Shown here: positions 36,701 to 46,874 of the stretch, piece after piece
Position numbering within the stretch: position 1 is the first letter of the stretch
How the letters are laid out: each line of letters starts with the position of its first letter
Source: Asterias amurensis
Lineage: Eukaryota > Echinodermata > Asteroidea > Forcipulatida > Asteriidae
NCBI RefSeq assembly: GCF_032118995.1
Contig: NC_092669.1
Span: forward strand, 11,394,335 to 11,458,334
Length of the DNA stretch: 64,000 nucleotides
Direction: 5' to 3'
Notes under the pieces: generated by a model
What the model was told of the DNA's origin: nothing
Seen by the model: only the letters and a program-made list of their open reading frames with translations
Database searches by the model: none
Translations under genes and position numbers: made by a program

Positions 36701-39700
36701 TATTTGATAATGGTTTTGGGAGAGTTTATAGTGTGGGGGGAAAAAAACACTTTTCTTTGTAATCTTTTAGAGGGCGGGTGTATTGAAAATGTGTACAGTT
36801 TATACGCTTGTAAAATGTTGATAACTTTGAACGACCCCTAAATCAAATAGTTTCAACTATGACTTTCCAGCAATAATTTAAACTCAAACTCTGCTAAAAT
36901 TTGTATGCCTACCCCTATGCTTTGCATGACTTAGTTTGCTGTTAATTACGGAATCAGACTCAGATAAAGATAAAACCAGAAAACAGAATATTCAAAACTG
37001 ACCTCAGCTTGGGCTAGTTCATTATCGTGATGGGGGAATCGTAGATCAACACCCCCAGTGTGGATGTCCATGGATTCTCCAAGTATACTGCTCGCCATTA
37101 CGGAACACTCTATATGCCAACCTGGACGACCCTGTGCCAACGAGAAGTTAAACAAGGTAACAGTAAGTAGGATTTGAAACCTTGCATGGTGGAAATACGA
37201 TATAGAAAGGTTTGCGGTAACACCATGTAATGACTATCTCTAATGAGTTGGGGTGGTTCTGAAAAGAACCGTTGGTTTCAGCTTGACGTTTCGATAAGTA
37301 TGCTCTGATCGTCTTCTGGAGAATTCTCCAGAAGACAATCAGAGCATACTTATACTTATGGGACACTGGGTTTGTGACAGTTGGAGAAATATCTACATGC
37401 ATGAGGGACAGGGGATTTGGGGACCACTCAGCTGCAACATCATTGACTGAGAACACCACTCAAAATAGAAGAGTGAGTTTATAGTTGGTCTCTTAAAGGC
37501 AGTGGACACTATTGGTAATTGTCAAAGACTAGCCTCCACAGTTGGTGTATCTCAACATACGTATAAAATAACAAACCTGTGAAAATTTAAGCTCAATCCG
37601 TCCTCGAACTTGCGAGATAATAATGAAAGAAAAAAACACCCTTGTCACACCAAGTTGTGTGCGTTTAGATGGTTGATTTTGAGACCTCAAGTTCTAAATC
37701 TGAGGTCTCGAAATATAATTTGTGGAAAATTACTTCTTTCTCAAAAACTAAGGCACTTCAGAGGGAGACGTTTCTCACAATGTTTTATACCATCAACCTC
37801 TCCCAATAACTCGTGACCAAGAAAGGTTTTATGCTAATAATTATTTTGAGTAATTACCAATAGTGTCCACTGCCTTTAAAAGGTCCTATGAAAAAGGAAT
37901 GCAAAACCATTTTTCTTTCAGACTCTTCACCCCTTACCTGACCCCACGGTGAATCCCAAGCAGGCTCTCCGGGCTTTGACGCCTTCCACAAAGCAAAGTC
38001 GTTATCGGACCTCTTCTCGCTCAGCCGATCTTTTGATATGCAGAGGTCCCCTTCTCCTTCCTGGAGGGCTGCCTGGTCCCCGAAGGCCTCGGGTACCAGC
38101 TTGGCATAGTGGTGATTGGGGTCGCTGTCGAACTTGGAGGTCGTGAAGTACACGGAACTGTTTGATTCATATCTAGAAATCCAACAACAGTTTTCATTAT
38201 ACTCGATTAAAGCCATTATACACTTTCGGTAAACAGTATTGTCCAATTCCCACAGTTCGTGTATCACAACTTATATATAAAATAACAAACCTGTGAAAAT
38301 TTAGGCTCAATCTGTCATCGGAGTCAGGAGAAAATAGCGGGAAAACCCACTCTTGTTTCCGCATGTTTCGCCGTGTCATGACATGTGTTTAAAATAAATC
38401 CGTAATTCTCGCTATCGAGAATTGATATTGTTTTAATGTTTTCTCAAAAAGTAAAGCATTTCATGGAACAATATTTCAAGAGAAGTCTTTCAACATTACC
38501 TTCTGTAAACGCTGTAAACTATTTGTAAATCTGTGAACTTTTTTTTGTTTTCTGAACCGAAAGTGTATAATAGATTTAAAGGGTTTTGATACCTTTTGTA
38601 GATCAAGTGTATGGCCATGACATGAATCCTTACAGAATGTGAATGAAGATATATGTAATATAATTTACCTGTATAATATAATTTATCTTGATAAGTCGTC
38701 AAAAGAGTGAAAAGTACAGAGCAATATTTTCAGGAAAGTCGCATAAATACGTGGCACATGCTTAAAAATAATTATTTTTGTCACATTGTTTTACTTGTTT
38801 GTCAAACACTACAGCACTTTAGCAAGTAGGGAAGCTTAAGATTCTGTGGCGCACTCTACAGCCAATCACACCAAAAAACACTGGGCAAACTAATTCTCTT
38901 GAAGACAAGTGTACTGGGTTCTTTTTGAGACACACGGGACCGATGGCTTTACGGCAATAATGTTAATTGTCTTTCTTAAAGCACACAAGTTTCAAAACTG
39001 GGACTTGAACCCACACTCTGCTGGTCAGAAACAATAGACCAAATTGAATATGACGTCACCGTTCAAATATCTGGCCTACAAGATGGGGTCTGTATGCATG
39101 TGGGTAGGTATCCACATCCATACCGGGGACCTATAACAAAAGGGACAATAGGTCCACGGTTGCTATCACAAAGGAAATCATTGTGGTTTCCAGTTGCTAT
39201 CACAAAGAGTTGAACAAAGGAGGTTCCCTGATTGCAGGTGTTTACACACTTGTGTGAGTGTGTGTGTGCGCGGAAATCAAACCGGTAATGTTGCGTGCTG
39301 CGTGCTACGATGATGTACACGTTTGGACGCCCATATGGTTTGCAGTACACGATGGCGACTTTTCATAGCAAAAAGGGGTTATTCAATACGGTCTATAGGG
39401 TTTGAATCCGGTGCACTTGACTGCTCGGCCTCGAAATGCCATAGAAGGCCAAAATCGTAATAAAACTCACCCAAAACCGTTTTCAATAATCCTTTGGGTG
39501 AAGGCGATAACTTCAGGTACGTATTCACTCACTCTGGTGAGAACGTCAGCTGGCAAGACCTGTGAAAACAAATAAAAAACAAGAATGGTGTGTTGACGAA
39601 AACAAATGCTCCACTGTGATTAATCTCATTCTTGTGTTATCACATAGATAACATTTCTTTCTTTTAAAAGGCAATGGACACTATTGGTAATTACTCAAAA

Positions 39701-42700
39701 TAATTATCATCATAAAACCTCACTTGGTAACAAGTAACGGGAAGAGGTTGATGGTATAAAACATTGTGAAAAACGATTCCCTCTAAAGTGACGTAGTTTT
39801 CGAGAAAGAAGTATTTTTCCACGAATGTGATTTCGAGACCTCAATTCTACCTCATATTTGGAGGTAATATGCCAAGTCTTTCTTGACTTATCACTCGAAC
39901 AAGTTCTTTTGTTTGAGCGACGGGGCAAAATAAATCTTTCTTTCTTACATTCAAAGCCTCCATATCTTCATGGTACTCTCTCTCCCAGTGCTGCGTGAGT
40001 TTAAAGAAGATCGACTTGTCCTTGACCTCTGACCCATGTTGAGCATCCAGCCAATCACAGAGAGGGTCTCTTGCTGCATCCAGTAGCGCCTACAGTGAAG
40101 GAATCAAACAGGGGATGCCATTGGACAGCAAACACAATTTATTTTCTGTAGCGACCCAGAAAATGGTAAAGTCAGTAATTAATTGGCACTGATGATGTGT
40201 TTTAATGAAATCATGGTGTGCTTTCCACTTACACAAACATATCGCAACCATTCACGCCAATGTTTTTTATCCTTGGAACAATTTGGAGCGAACTTTGTGA
40301 TGTCAATATAGCAGCACGTTGTAATGAGGATGGCGACACGGCACATTCTTGGGGGTAACGTTTCTTTTGCTGTATTGTAGGTGTTTTGTAGTTTTTTGGT
40401 TTTTTTTACATCCGACTGCGTTATCAACCAACATCTTGACAAGAAACAACACCAACATCAACACAACTGGAATGCACCCCTGGTTTAATCTAACTGAACA
40501 GACCTTGCTGAATTGCTCTTTCTCACTCTCTCCTTGTGGACTCTTGAGGGCGCTTTGTAGCGTATCAATCGCTTTGGTTGTTGCATCGGATATACCAGCA
40601 TACATCTGTTGTTTATCAGGATTTGTTTCCTTGGCTTTCTTAGAATCAAACAACTGTAAAAAAAATAAGAGGAAGAACAATTTTTTGTATTAAATAAGTC
40701 ATAGAAATTATATAAATATTATAGCAATATGGTGGAAAATGGAGGAGTAAGGAGTGGTAAGATGGTAGAGAAAGATGGTGGAGTACAGAGGAGAAAGATG
40801 ATGGAGTATGCACATGGAGAAAGATGATGGAGAAAGATTGTGGAGTGTATGGGATGAAGATTGTAGAGTTTCGAGAAGTAAGATGGTCGAATATGGAGGA
40901 GTGGCATGATGGTAGAGCAAGATGGTGGAGTAGAGAGGACAAAGATAGTGGAGAATAGAGGAGAAAGATTGTACAGTACGGTGGGATGAAGATTGTGGAG
41001 TTAAGAGTAATAAGATGGTTGAATATGGAGGAGGAAGGAGTGGTAAGATGGTAGAAAAAGATGGTGGAATATGTGGGATGAAGTTTAGAGTAGTAAGATG
41101 GTAGAATACGGAGGAGTAAGAAGTGGCAAGAGTAGAGAAAGATGGTGGAGTAAAGAGAAGTAAGATGCTGGAGTAGCCAAACTTCAAAATCAAATGTTTA
41201 CCCTCATTGCCTCTTGGACATCACTCAGTCGCCTCTCAACGCTCAATGCCTCACCGAGGTATCGTTCAAATAAAAAGTTAGTTCGCCCTCGCTTGATGAT
41301 CTTGTCATCGATATCCGTGATGTTCATAACATAAAGGATGTCGTAGTCAAAGTAATACGTCAAGACGCGACGTAAGATGTCAAAGGATATGTAGGATCTG
41401 AAACACACAAATTTTGAACAAGTTTTCTTTCATTACAAATTTTGCTCCACAAAGATTATGCAGAAGAAAAATGTAGAAGTTACATAATTGAAGTTTAAAT
41501 GTTTTTCATTGTGGAAAGAAGTTTTATGCGTTATTTGATTTTCAATGATGAAACTGATTTATGTACGTACAGACAAGCAGTGTGCATGTATCCACCCCCC
41601 CCCCCAATTATGCTAGCTCATGGGGAGCAGGGTTCTGGTCTGCCCAGGATTTCTTTAGTGGTGGAAAAATGTTTCTCTATTGTGAGGTGAATCAGTTACG
41701 CAGTATATCATATAAATAGACTCAAATCAAAGAAGTGCTCAAATTTATGGCTTTGGATGCCATTTTTACTGGTAAATACCCAACTTTTCCTTTTGAAAGG
41801 AAATTGCATGTGTAATTTAAAAATGTTTAAAATGTGTGGTGGTTCGAAACAGAGAAAATTCTTTCAGCGGTGGTTGGGGAATCCCGAGTGCCTGGCAAGT
41901 TTTCTGGCACCAACTACTGTGGGAAGAAACCTGGGGAAGAACCCAGTTTAAGACAGTGGACACTATTGGTAATTGTCAAAGACTAGTCTTCACAGTTGGT
42001 GTATCTAAACATATGCATAAAATAACAAACCTGTGAAAATTTGAGCTCAATCAGTCAGCGAAGTTGCGAGATAATAATGAAAGAAAAAACACCCTTGTCA
42101 CACGAATTTGTGTGCTTTCTGATGCTTGATTTCGAGACCTCAAATTCTAAACTTGAGGAATGAGGTCTCGAAATCAAATTCGCAGAAAATTACTTCTTTC
42201 TCGAAAACTACATCACTTCAGAGGGAGCTGTTTCTCACAATGTTTTATACTATTAACCTCTCCCCATTACTTGTAATCAAGAAAGGTTTTATGATGATAA
42301 CTATTTTGAGTAATTACCAATAGTGTCCACTGCCTTTAATGTATTTCATACCTAGCATGTCCCATGTGTGAAGCATCGTACACCGTCGGTCCGCAGCTAT
42401 ACCAAGAGACTTTTTTCCCATCCTGTGGCACAAATGGTTCCTTCCGCCTTGTCAAACTGTTGTACAGATGCAGCTTTGGTTGGCCTGTTCCACTGGGACT
42501 CTCCCAGGGGGGTTGTGTCCTCTTTTTAGCTGAGGGGAAAGGATTCATCCATTAATACAAAAAAAAATAGCTAGTGCCCTCTAGAGCGCAGTTGTAGAGC
42601 ACTGTTAATTTCATTGTAGCCATTGAAGTCATTGGGCCTGTAAGACCAATGCCGTTTCAATCCTTGCTCCTTGCAAATATAGGGTTAGGGTTAGGGGTTG

Positions 42701-43894
42701 GGTTGGGGTAGGGGTTGGGTTGGGTTGGGGTAGGGGTTGGGTTGGGGTAGGGGTAAGCTACCCTTACCCGGTAAGGGTAGGGGTAGGGTTAGGGTTAGGG
42801 TTAGGGTTAGGATTGTGGGTGAGGGAAGGTTGGGTTACGGTGGTGGTAAAAATGGGGCAAATCTGGTGACTAGTTGTCAAAATTATACGTGTGGGACCAG
42901 ATTGTCATTTGCCGCTCAAAAGAATCTCGTAACTCTCCGGCCTGGCGGCCGTCGGGAGGAGGGTTACGTTATTGCAACTAATTCAGTGTATATTCACTGG
43001 TCCGTAAGGTTTTAGTCACAATCCATATTCATTCATTTATTCTGTTTAGTTTTTGTTGTAGTTGTGATCTGTAGTACGTAATTAGGTTTTAACTTTAAAA
43101 AAAAAAGATCCTCAGAAAAAGAAAAAAAACCTTTGAATTCACTAATTTTTAGAAAAAATAAAAAGAGATATAACTAAGTTTTTAGTAAATAAAATACTAT
43201 ATTAATTTGCGAGTGAATAAAAAAGTGGTAACTTTTCAGTTATAAATATTATTATTATAGATTGATTTCCAAAATAATGTGTACATAATTTGCAACATTG
43301 AACTAGTTGAACTACAAAGTACAATACAAAACAATTCAATAATTATAAATAAGACAAGTAATTCAATTGCAACAGTCAACAATTACAAATGTACACACTG
43401 TACTGAAGGCTAGCCAGCCGGATGATGAAATGTAATGAAATGTCTGCGAGTGTGAATTGTCACTTGTTCCTGTTCTGTCACTGTCTCACCATTGTCTCAC
43501 TCAGTTCAGTTCAGAATCAGAGGAGTCAGAGTGGAGTGGTAATGTTTGGCGCAATCTGGCCGCCCGCGCAATCTTGAAGCTTGCGTGGAATATCTGGTGC
43601 GCAGGCTTAGCCATACGTGCACAAATAAAAATAGGGCCATCAAGTTTGCGCGCTCAGCGAAGGCTGAAGTTTGCGCGAGGATTGAACTTTGCGCCCAACA
43701 ACGAACAGAGTCGCATGACCATCCACGAACCACGATGACATCTCCCTGACCAGTGTCAGTTCTGTGTTAAACTAAAGACCTATCTACAACATCATGTTAG
43801 TTTGGGTTTTATAAACGAATACAAAAACTTAACAAACAATAAAACAGTGAGCTACACCGATAAGAACTTGCTTACCATCTGTGGGCGCCGCCAT
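29470..43894 (-). CDS. CARS1: Cysteinyl-tRNA synthetase, cytosolic (CARS1), complete
   Basis: Charges tRNA-Cys with cysteine in the cytosol. Sixteen exons (minus strand): 43876-43894, 42352-42529, 41202-41397, 40504-40653, 39949-40089, 39471-39559, 37938-38172, 37003-37131, 36249-36482, 35335-35435, 33781-33970, 33110-33178, 32323-32404, 31388-31536, 30830-30973, 29470-29616. All junctions are AG/GT and phases agree, giving 750 residues plus TGA (human about 748). Class I synthetase features: CGPTVYD with likely zinc ligand C52, the HIGH variant HMGHA at 61-65, WHIECS (C345), [13 protein letters not shown] (about 362-374), and KMSKS at 403-407. Residues near 655-690 form a charged helix ([18 protein letters not shown]), typical of the eukaryotic C-terminal extension. 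The start is the first ATG, in MAAPTDAKKR. Introns are loaded with MITEs and minisatellites but no exon is broken. Confidence 0.97.
29744..30000 (+). mobile_element. MITE family A, truncated copy in CARS1 intron 15
   Basis: Retains TTGAGACCTCAGATTTAG through CCAATAGTGTCCAGTGTCTTT. The left terminus is replaced by a SINE-like piece with TGGTCTAGTTGGTAAGACAC (29710-29745), matching the SINE at 53130. Confidence 0.65.
30001..30290 (-). repeat. CARS1: A-rich minisatellite in CARS1 intron 15
   Basis: Diverged units with AAGGCAATAAAATGAG, ACTTGTCAAAAGGGGGAGAAA, GATCAAAGGGAAAAA, CAGTTAAAAATGCATAA and AAAGCAATTAAGG. The same units recur in intron 13 at 31780-32270. Confidence 0.6.
30436..30825 (-). 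mobile_element. MITE family B, ends 4 bp from a CARS1 splice donor
   Basis: Ends TTTTAAAAGAACGTTACAG and AATGTTCCTTTA are inverted. Interior matches 53580-53962 in reverse (GATCACAGATTTACATAAAC, CACCCAGTGAGCGTTTGAT, GATGGCCGATCGGTCTCAA). The right end reaches 30825 while exon 15 ends at 30830, leaving only the donor GTAC between them. Confidence 0.8.
31086..31353 (+). mobile_element. MITE family A, truncated copy in CARS1 intron 14
   Basis: Lacks the left terminus; retains AGGTAATTTCTTACTCAAAT, GCATCTGAAAGCACACAAAT and TTGACAATTACCAAAGATG before TCCAG. Confidence 0.6.
31780..32270 (-). repeat. CARS1: A-rich minisatellite in CARS1 intron 13
   Basis: About four diverged units with CACTTGTCAAAAAGGGAGAAA, GATAGATAAACA, CATTAGAACAAAAGAAATCC and AGCAATCAAAAGGCAATAAAA; the same family as intron 15. 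Confidence 0.6.
32683..33063 (+). mobile_element. MITE family A copy in CARS1 intron 12
   Basis: GAGGCACTGAACACTTTTGTT at the left and TTACCAAAGGTGTCCAGTGAC at the right; interior ACGGCTCCCTCTGAAGTAAC and TTGAGATACACCAAGTGAG. It ends about 47 bp from exon 12. Confidence 0.75.
33230..33775 (-). repeat. CARS1: A-rich tandem repeat in CARS1 intron 11
   Basis: Repeated AAAGCATACATCAAATACACA and AAAAGCATAGTTAAGAAAATA with a poly(A) run at 33736-33760 next to exon 11. Units are about 60-110 bp and diverged. Confidence 0.5.
34091..34382. mobile_element. MITE with 8-bp target duplication (hAT-like)
   Basis: Inverted ends CATAGAGTTATATATGAAG and TTTTTATATATACCTCTATG, each followed inward by ACTAGAGGGC or its complement. 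CATCTAAC flanks it exactly on both sides (34083-34090, 34383-34390). Two internal copies of CCTGTTTTGTCAACTTA and ACGCGCGC-rich sequence lie inside. Eight-base duplications are typical of hAT transposons. The target is a decayed tRNA-like SINE (GACGCTCTACCAACTGAACC). Confidence 0.8.
34640..34930 (+). mobile_element. SINE-like repeat starting with AAT repeats
   Basis: (AAT)n then TTCTAAAGCGCCGGTATTC, GCTCATGGCGCTTGC, and GGAATGTGGTAGACCGTTCC. A decayed relative appears at 63630-63900. Family not recognised. Confidence 0.4.
34944..35220. mobile_element. MITE, TTTCATAGAGCTG/CAGCTCTATAAAATTGGG family
   Basis: Left ATTTCATAGAGCTGTTTAAC; right TAAGCAGCTCTATAAAATTGG. Interior GTAAGCATATTTCACAGGTT is shared with 58996-59267. 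Confidence 0.7.
35600..35850 (+). mobile_element. Dispersed repeat family C
   Basis: Matches 54100-54275: ATACAGCACCTCAGCAAGTA, TTTAATGTAAATCTGTGGAC, AGTACCCAAACCCTT. A related piece (GGAGCAATGTTTTCAGGA) also occurs at 38720-38830. Ends not defined. Confidence 0.5.
35877..36219 (+). mobile_element. MITE family A copy in CARS1 intron 9
   Basis: AAAGGCAGTGGACACTATTGG to CCAATAGTGTCCACTGCCTTT, preceded by a 23-base poly(A) run. It ends about 29 bp from the exon 9 splice donor. Confidence 0.85.
36547..36691. mobile_element. MITE, short CATAGGGCTACTTAAGC copy
   Basis: CAAATTTCATAGGGCTACTT at the left and AAGCAGCTCTATGAAGTCAG at the right, with GCTAAGCAGAAAATTG inside. Same family as 34944-35220, internally shortened. 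Confidence 0.6.
37198..37345 (-). mobile_element. Dispersed repeat with hammerhead-like motif, copy 1
   Basis: Minus strand matches 56210-56345: AGAAGACGATCAGAGCATAC, CGAAACGTC, GGTTCTTTTCAGAACC, GGTGTTACCGCAAACC. The end nearest 37330 is inverted on itself (TCCAGAAGAC meets GTCTTCTGGA). Confidence 0.5.
37495..37879 (+). mobile_element. MITE family A copy in CARS1 intron 7
   Basis: TTAAAGGCAGTGGACACTATT to AGTGTCCACTGCCTTTAA. Well preserved, with AAACACCCTTGTCACACCAA inside. About 58 bp from exon 7. Confidence 0.9.
38205..38582 (+). mobile_element. MITE related to family A with ATTATACACTTTCGGT ends
   Basis: TTAAAGCCATTATACACTTTC at the left; GAACCGAAAGTGTATAATAG then ATTTAAA at the right. 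The interior keeps family A phrases (AACAAACCTGTGAAAATTTAG) but the termini differ, so it may be a chimaera or sister family. Confidence 0.7.
38850..39035 (-). mobile_element. SINE fragment, reverse orientation
   Basis: GGGACTTGAACCCACACTCTG (reverse B box), GTACTGGGTTCTTTTTGAGA and GGCTTTACGGCAATAA match the common SINE in reverse, strongly decayed. Confidence 0.5.
39668..39850 (+). mobile_element. MITE family A, left half only, in CARS1 intron 5
   Basis: AAAAGGCAATGGACACTATTG to TTTCGAGACCTCAATTC, where it stops. Confidence 0.75.
40690..41185 (-). repeat. CARS1: Purine-rich minisatellite filling CARS1 intron 3
   Basis: Plus strand repeats GATGGTGGAGTA, GAGGAGAAAGAT, GGGATGAAGATTG and AGTAAGATGGT with an irregular period of about 30-80 bp. 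One strand is almost pure purine over 500 bp, so the transcribed intron RNA is pyrimidine-rich. It spans nearly all of the 547-bp intron. Confidence 0.85.
41951..42339 (+). mobile_element. MITE family A copy in CARS1 intron 2
   Basis: AAGACAGTGGACACTATTGG to AGTGTCCACTGCCTTTAA. It ends 10-12 bp from the exon 2 splice donor at 42350-42351. Confidence 0.85.
42683..42826 (+). repeat. Interstitial telomere-like (TTAGGG)n tract
   Basis: AGGGTTAGGGTTAGGGGTTG opens the tract, GGGTTGGGGTAGGGG variants fill the middle, and GGGTTAGGGTTAGGGTTAGG closes it. All G-rich units lie on the plus strand, within CARS1 intron 1. TTAGGG is the common animal telomere unit. Confidence 0.9.
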
Positions 43895-43902
43895 GTTTTT
43901 TT
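43881..43902 (-). promoter_or_regulatory. CARS1: YY1-like motif over the CARS1 start codon
   Basis: On the minus strand AAACATGGCGGCGCC matches the YY1 consensus AANATGGCGGC and overlaps the initiator ATG. YY1 sites at translation starts are a known feature of housekeeping genes. Use here is inferred from sequence only. Confidence 0.4.
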
Positions 43903-43927
43903 ACGTGGGAGCAATTATGAGTGAGTA

Positions 43928-44131
43928 CGTGTAGTTTATGTCAATAGTGTCAGTTTGAGGATAATGGGTGATAAGTTTAACACTAACTACAAGTACGTAT
44001 ATATTTTTGGTGAATGATGAAATCACGAAATCGTGATTTCATCATTCACCAAAACCGTATACGTACGTGTATTTGGTGTTTAACTTATCACCCATTATCC
44101 TCAAACTGACACTATTGACATAAACTACACG
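43928..44131. repeat. 204-bp near-perfect palindrome upstream of CARS1
   Basis: CGTGTAGTTTATGTCAATAG at the left is exactly inverted at 44112-44131, and the arms pair through ATAATGGGTGATAAGTTTAA to the centre, where ATGATGAAATCACGA meets TCGTGATTTCATCAT near 44037. It begins 34 bp upstream of the CARS1 start codon. Confidence 0.9.
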
Positions 44132-44332
44132 GTCCGACTTTTCTGTAGTAAGTGTTGACAATGATAAACGCGAACCATATATTTTGCTACAAAAATAATG
44201 CTTACAAGAAGTAATGTTACCGGCCAAATTGAAACTACCATGTCATCGTAGTAAGCGTACGATCTGTGTATTTTGCTGAGCAGAAAGTCCTGACGTAATA
44301 TAAGTACCTGATGAAAAGTTTGGCCAAACCGC

Positions 44333-44768
44333 GGTGTCAGATGCAATTGTGTCCGCCAGGCAATACTGTCCGCTCCGGACACTTTAGCATATGCAATCGT
44401 GTCCGGGGCTATGCAAAAACAGTCACGACTGTAAAATGTACGTGCGCGCGTAAGCGAGCGTGCAAATGCGCTGGGGCAGAGCCTACGTGTATGTAGCATG
44501 AATATTCACGTAAATGATTGCAGCGAATATTATACCCAACGGCCGAACATTTCCAATGTCATTCATGACATGCACTTAGCTTGTAAAAAAAATGGCGAAC
44601 GTGTTCCGTCGACCAAGGGCGTTTACTGCAAGGACACAACTGCATCAGGCGGACACAATTGCATTAGCAGCGTCCGGACGGACACGATTGCATAATGCAA
44701 AAGGGTCCAGCGGACATTACTGCATATGCAATTAGTATTGCATAAAGGACATAATTGCATGCGACACC
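44333..44768. mobile_element. MITE with repeated CGGACACAATTGCAT motifs
   Basis: Ends GGTGTCAGATGCAATTGTG and AATTGCATGCGACACC are inverted. The motif ATGCAATTGTGTCC or its complement occurs about eight times, forward in the left half and reversed in the right half. Such sub-terminal repeats resemble transposase-binding sites. No open frame of note. Confidence 0.7.
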
Positions 44769-45260
44769 GGTACCATTATTGCCAAGAACTGAAATTGTAT
44801 TATAACTTTAACCATTCATGCAGCAGCAGCAAAATCAAATAAAGTATTGCATAATTTGCTTACACTATAACAATAATTACCGACGTGACACAGGGTATTT
44901 TATGGAGGACCACCAGCCAAGCACATCAGTGTTTGCACGGCTGTTTAATAAACCGGCTCTAAAACATATTTTTATTTATATGCTGGTAAAACAAACCCAA
45001 TTAAATAACAATGTGTGCAAAAAGTACCAGTATAATCATGGAGGAATAACTTATTTATTCCTCCATGGTACAATGGTCTTAATTTCTTCCTGCTGATCAT
45101 TGGAGAGGTCATTTAACTTGGACTTATATAGTTCTTACTCAAATAGTTCTTACTCAATGACTCTGAGCACGGACGTCAATTCAATTATTTTCTATTCTTC
45201 AGGAACACAGTATAAACATTAATTTATTTCATAGACAAGTCAGATTATTTACAAGTATAG

Positions 45261-45646
45261 ACAGTGGACACTATTGGTAATTACTCAAAATAATTATTAG
45301 CATAAAACCGTTCTTGGTGACGAGTAATGGGGAGAGGTTGATGGTATAAAACATTGTGAGAAACGGCTCCCTCTGAAGTGCCATAGTTTTCGAGAAAGAA
45401 GTAATTTTTCATTAATTTGATTTCGAGACCTCAGGTTTAGAACTTGAGGTCTCGAAATCAACCATCTAAACGCACACAACAATTCGTGTGACAATGGTGT
45501 TTTTTTCTTTCATTATTATCTCGCAAGTTCGATGACAAATAATTGAGCTCAAATTTTCACAGGTTTGTTGTTATGCATTATGTTGAGATAGACCAACTGG
45601 TGAAGGCTAGTCTTTGATAATTACCAATAGTGTACAGTGGCTTTAA
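45261..45646 (+). mobile_element. MITE family A copy
   Basis: AGACAGTGGACACTATTGG to CCAATAGTGTACAGTGGCTTTAA, intergenic between CARS1 and TMEM53. Confidence 0.85.
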
Positions 45647-45649
45647 CTG

Positions 45650-46874
45650 TGCTTGTGTCCCTTACTGTGCTTGTGTTACATTATAAACAAATTGCAACAA
45701 AAACATGTTTTTCGAAATAATTATTGTTACACTCAATCGTAGCCAGAAGGCCATTGCACAACTTGTTACATGGTCACAGTTTGTAATAGCCAGCATGTGT
45801 GTTTGCTGAGCCGTATCTTCCTTATTCTTTACTTTCCCCCACTGTTTTTTTTTATAACGACGCACTTATTTCCTTTCAAGACGTGGTCGTGCTTAAGTTG
45901 AGAAATTATGTGGTATAAAAGGTAATGCATGCCATAGCCGCACCCTCTTTCGATTCTGGGAAGCTCTCGGGACGGGATGCAGACCGGTGCAAACCTCGGG
46001 GATGTGCTGGTCTGACGGCTCTATTGACTGGGCGTGGTACTGAGGGTCTTGGAATACCTTAACTGTGATACTTTTGTTGATCCTGGCCATCACTTTAGGG
46101 TTGTTTTGTAATGTCCTGTGCTCTTACTGTTTGTCTTACTTTTGTATTTATATTATTTATTTTACATACTGTCTGCATGTAATGAAGAATAAGAATAAGA
46201 ATGGCTGTCTTATTCGTATTTCTGGGGAGTGGTGACTGCTCACCTATAAGCAGCAACGAGTCTTTTTTACTTGCACCTTGTGGAGGAATAAATTGGTACA
46301 ACGCACCCCTGTACCGCTTATGACAAGAAGTCCCTTGGCTTTACGTCCTGCCCTTATGGACCCTACCGAGTATACAAGTAGAAGTAGAAGAAGTCTGAGC
46401 CAAATCCAAAGCTGAAGCCGTCGTTTCGAAAAGGGCATAAGTTTTATAGGAGCGCCCTCTATTGCTTTACCAGAAAGGGTAAACATTTGCAAGTCTTTTA
46501 TTTACCAACTTTCACTAATTATGTAGTTAAACATTTATCAGTAATTTTTTATAATAAATTATTTAATTAATATAAATGTTTCCTGTGGTAATTTATATCT
46601 TTACAAATTACAATTTTAAGAATATTCATTTATCTACGTTAACTTTGTACAATTTTTCACAACACCTTTGATGTAATGGCGGACTTGAATAAGTTTATTG
46701 TCTCCATGCATTGCGTACATGTGTGCATTTTTTATATTATGTACCTGCAGCTCGTTACAACCTCGCCTGACGTACCATCAATTACTACAGTAAACGACCT
46801 TTCGGCGATTCCATTTCCTCCCCAAAAAATCCTTCAAAAACCTTAAAGTAATAAATATTTAATTGATCCAGAAA
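45650..46874. other. Intergenic, nothing recognised before TMEM53
   Basis: Short open frames only. A repeat-edge-like phrase CGTCGTTTCGAAAAGGGC near 46420 resembles GTTTCGAAAAGGGCGTG at 12538, followed at both places by a GCGCCCTCT-type motif on one strand. Confidence 0.35.

Noticed and set aside
40646-41193. Serine/proline-rich minus-strand frame of about 160 codons
   Set aside because: It is the purine-rich minisatellite read in reverse. The CARS1 exons on either side join in phase without it.
43457-43749. Overlapping open frames of 67-93 codons with GCGC-rich text
   Set aside because: Open on both strands by composition; no family resemblance. This is CARS1 intron 1.
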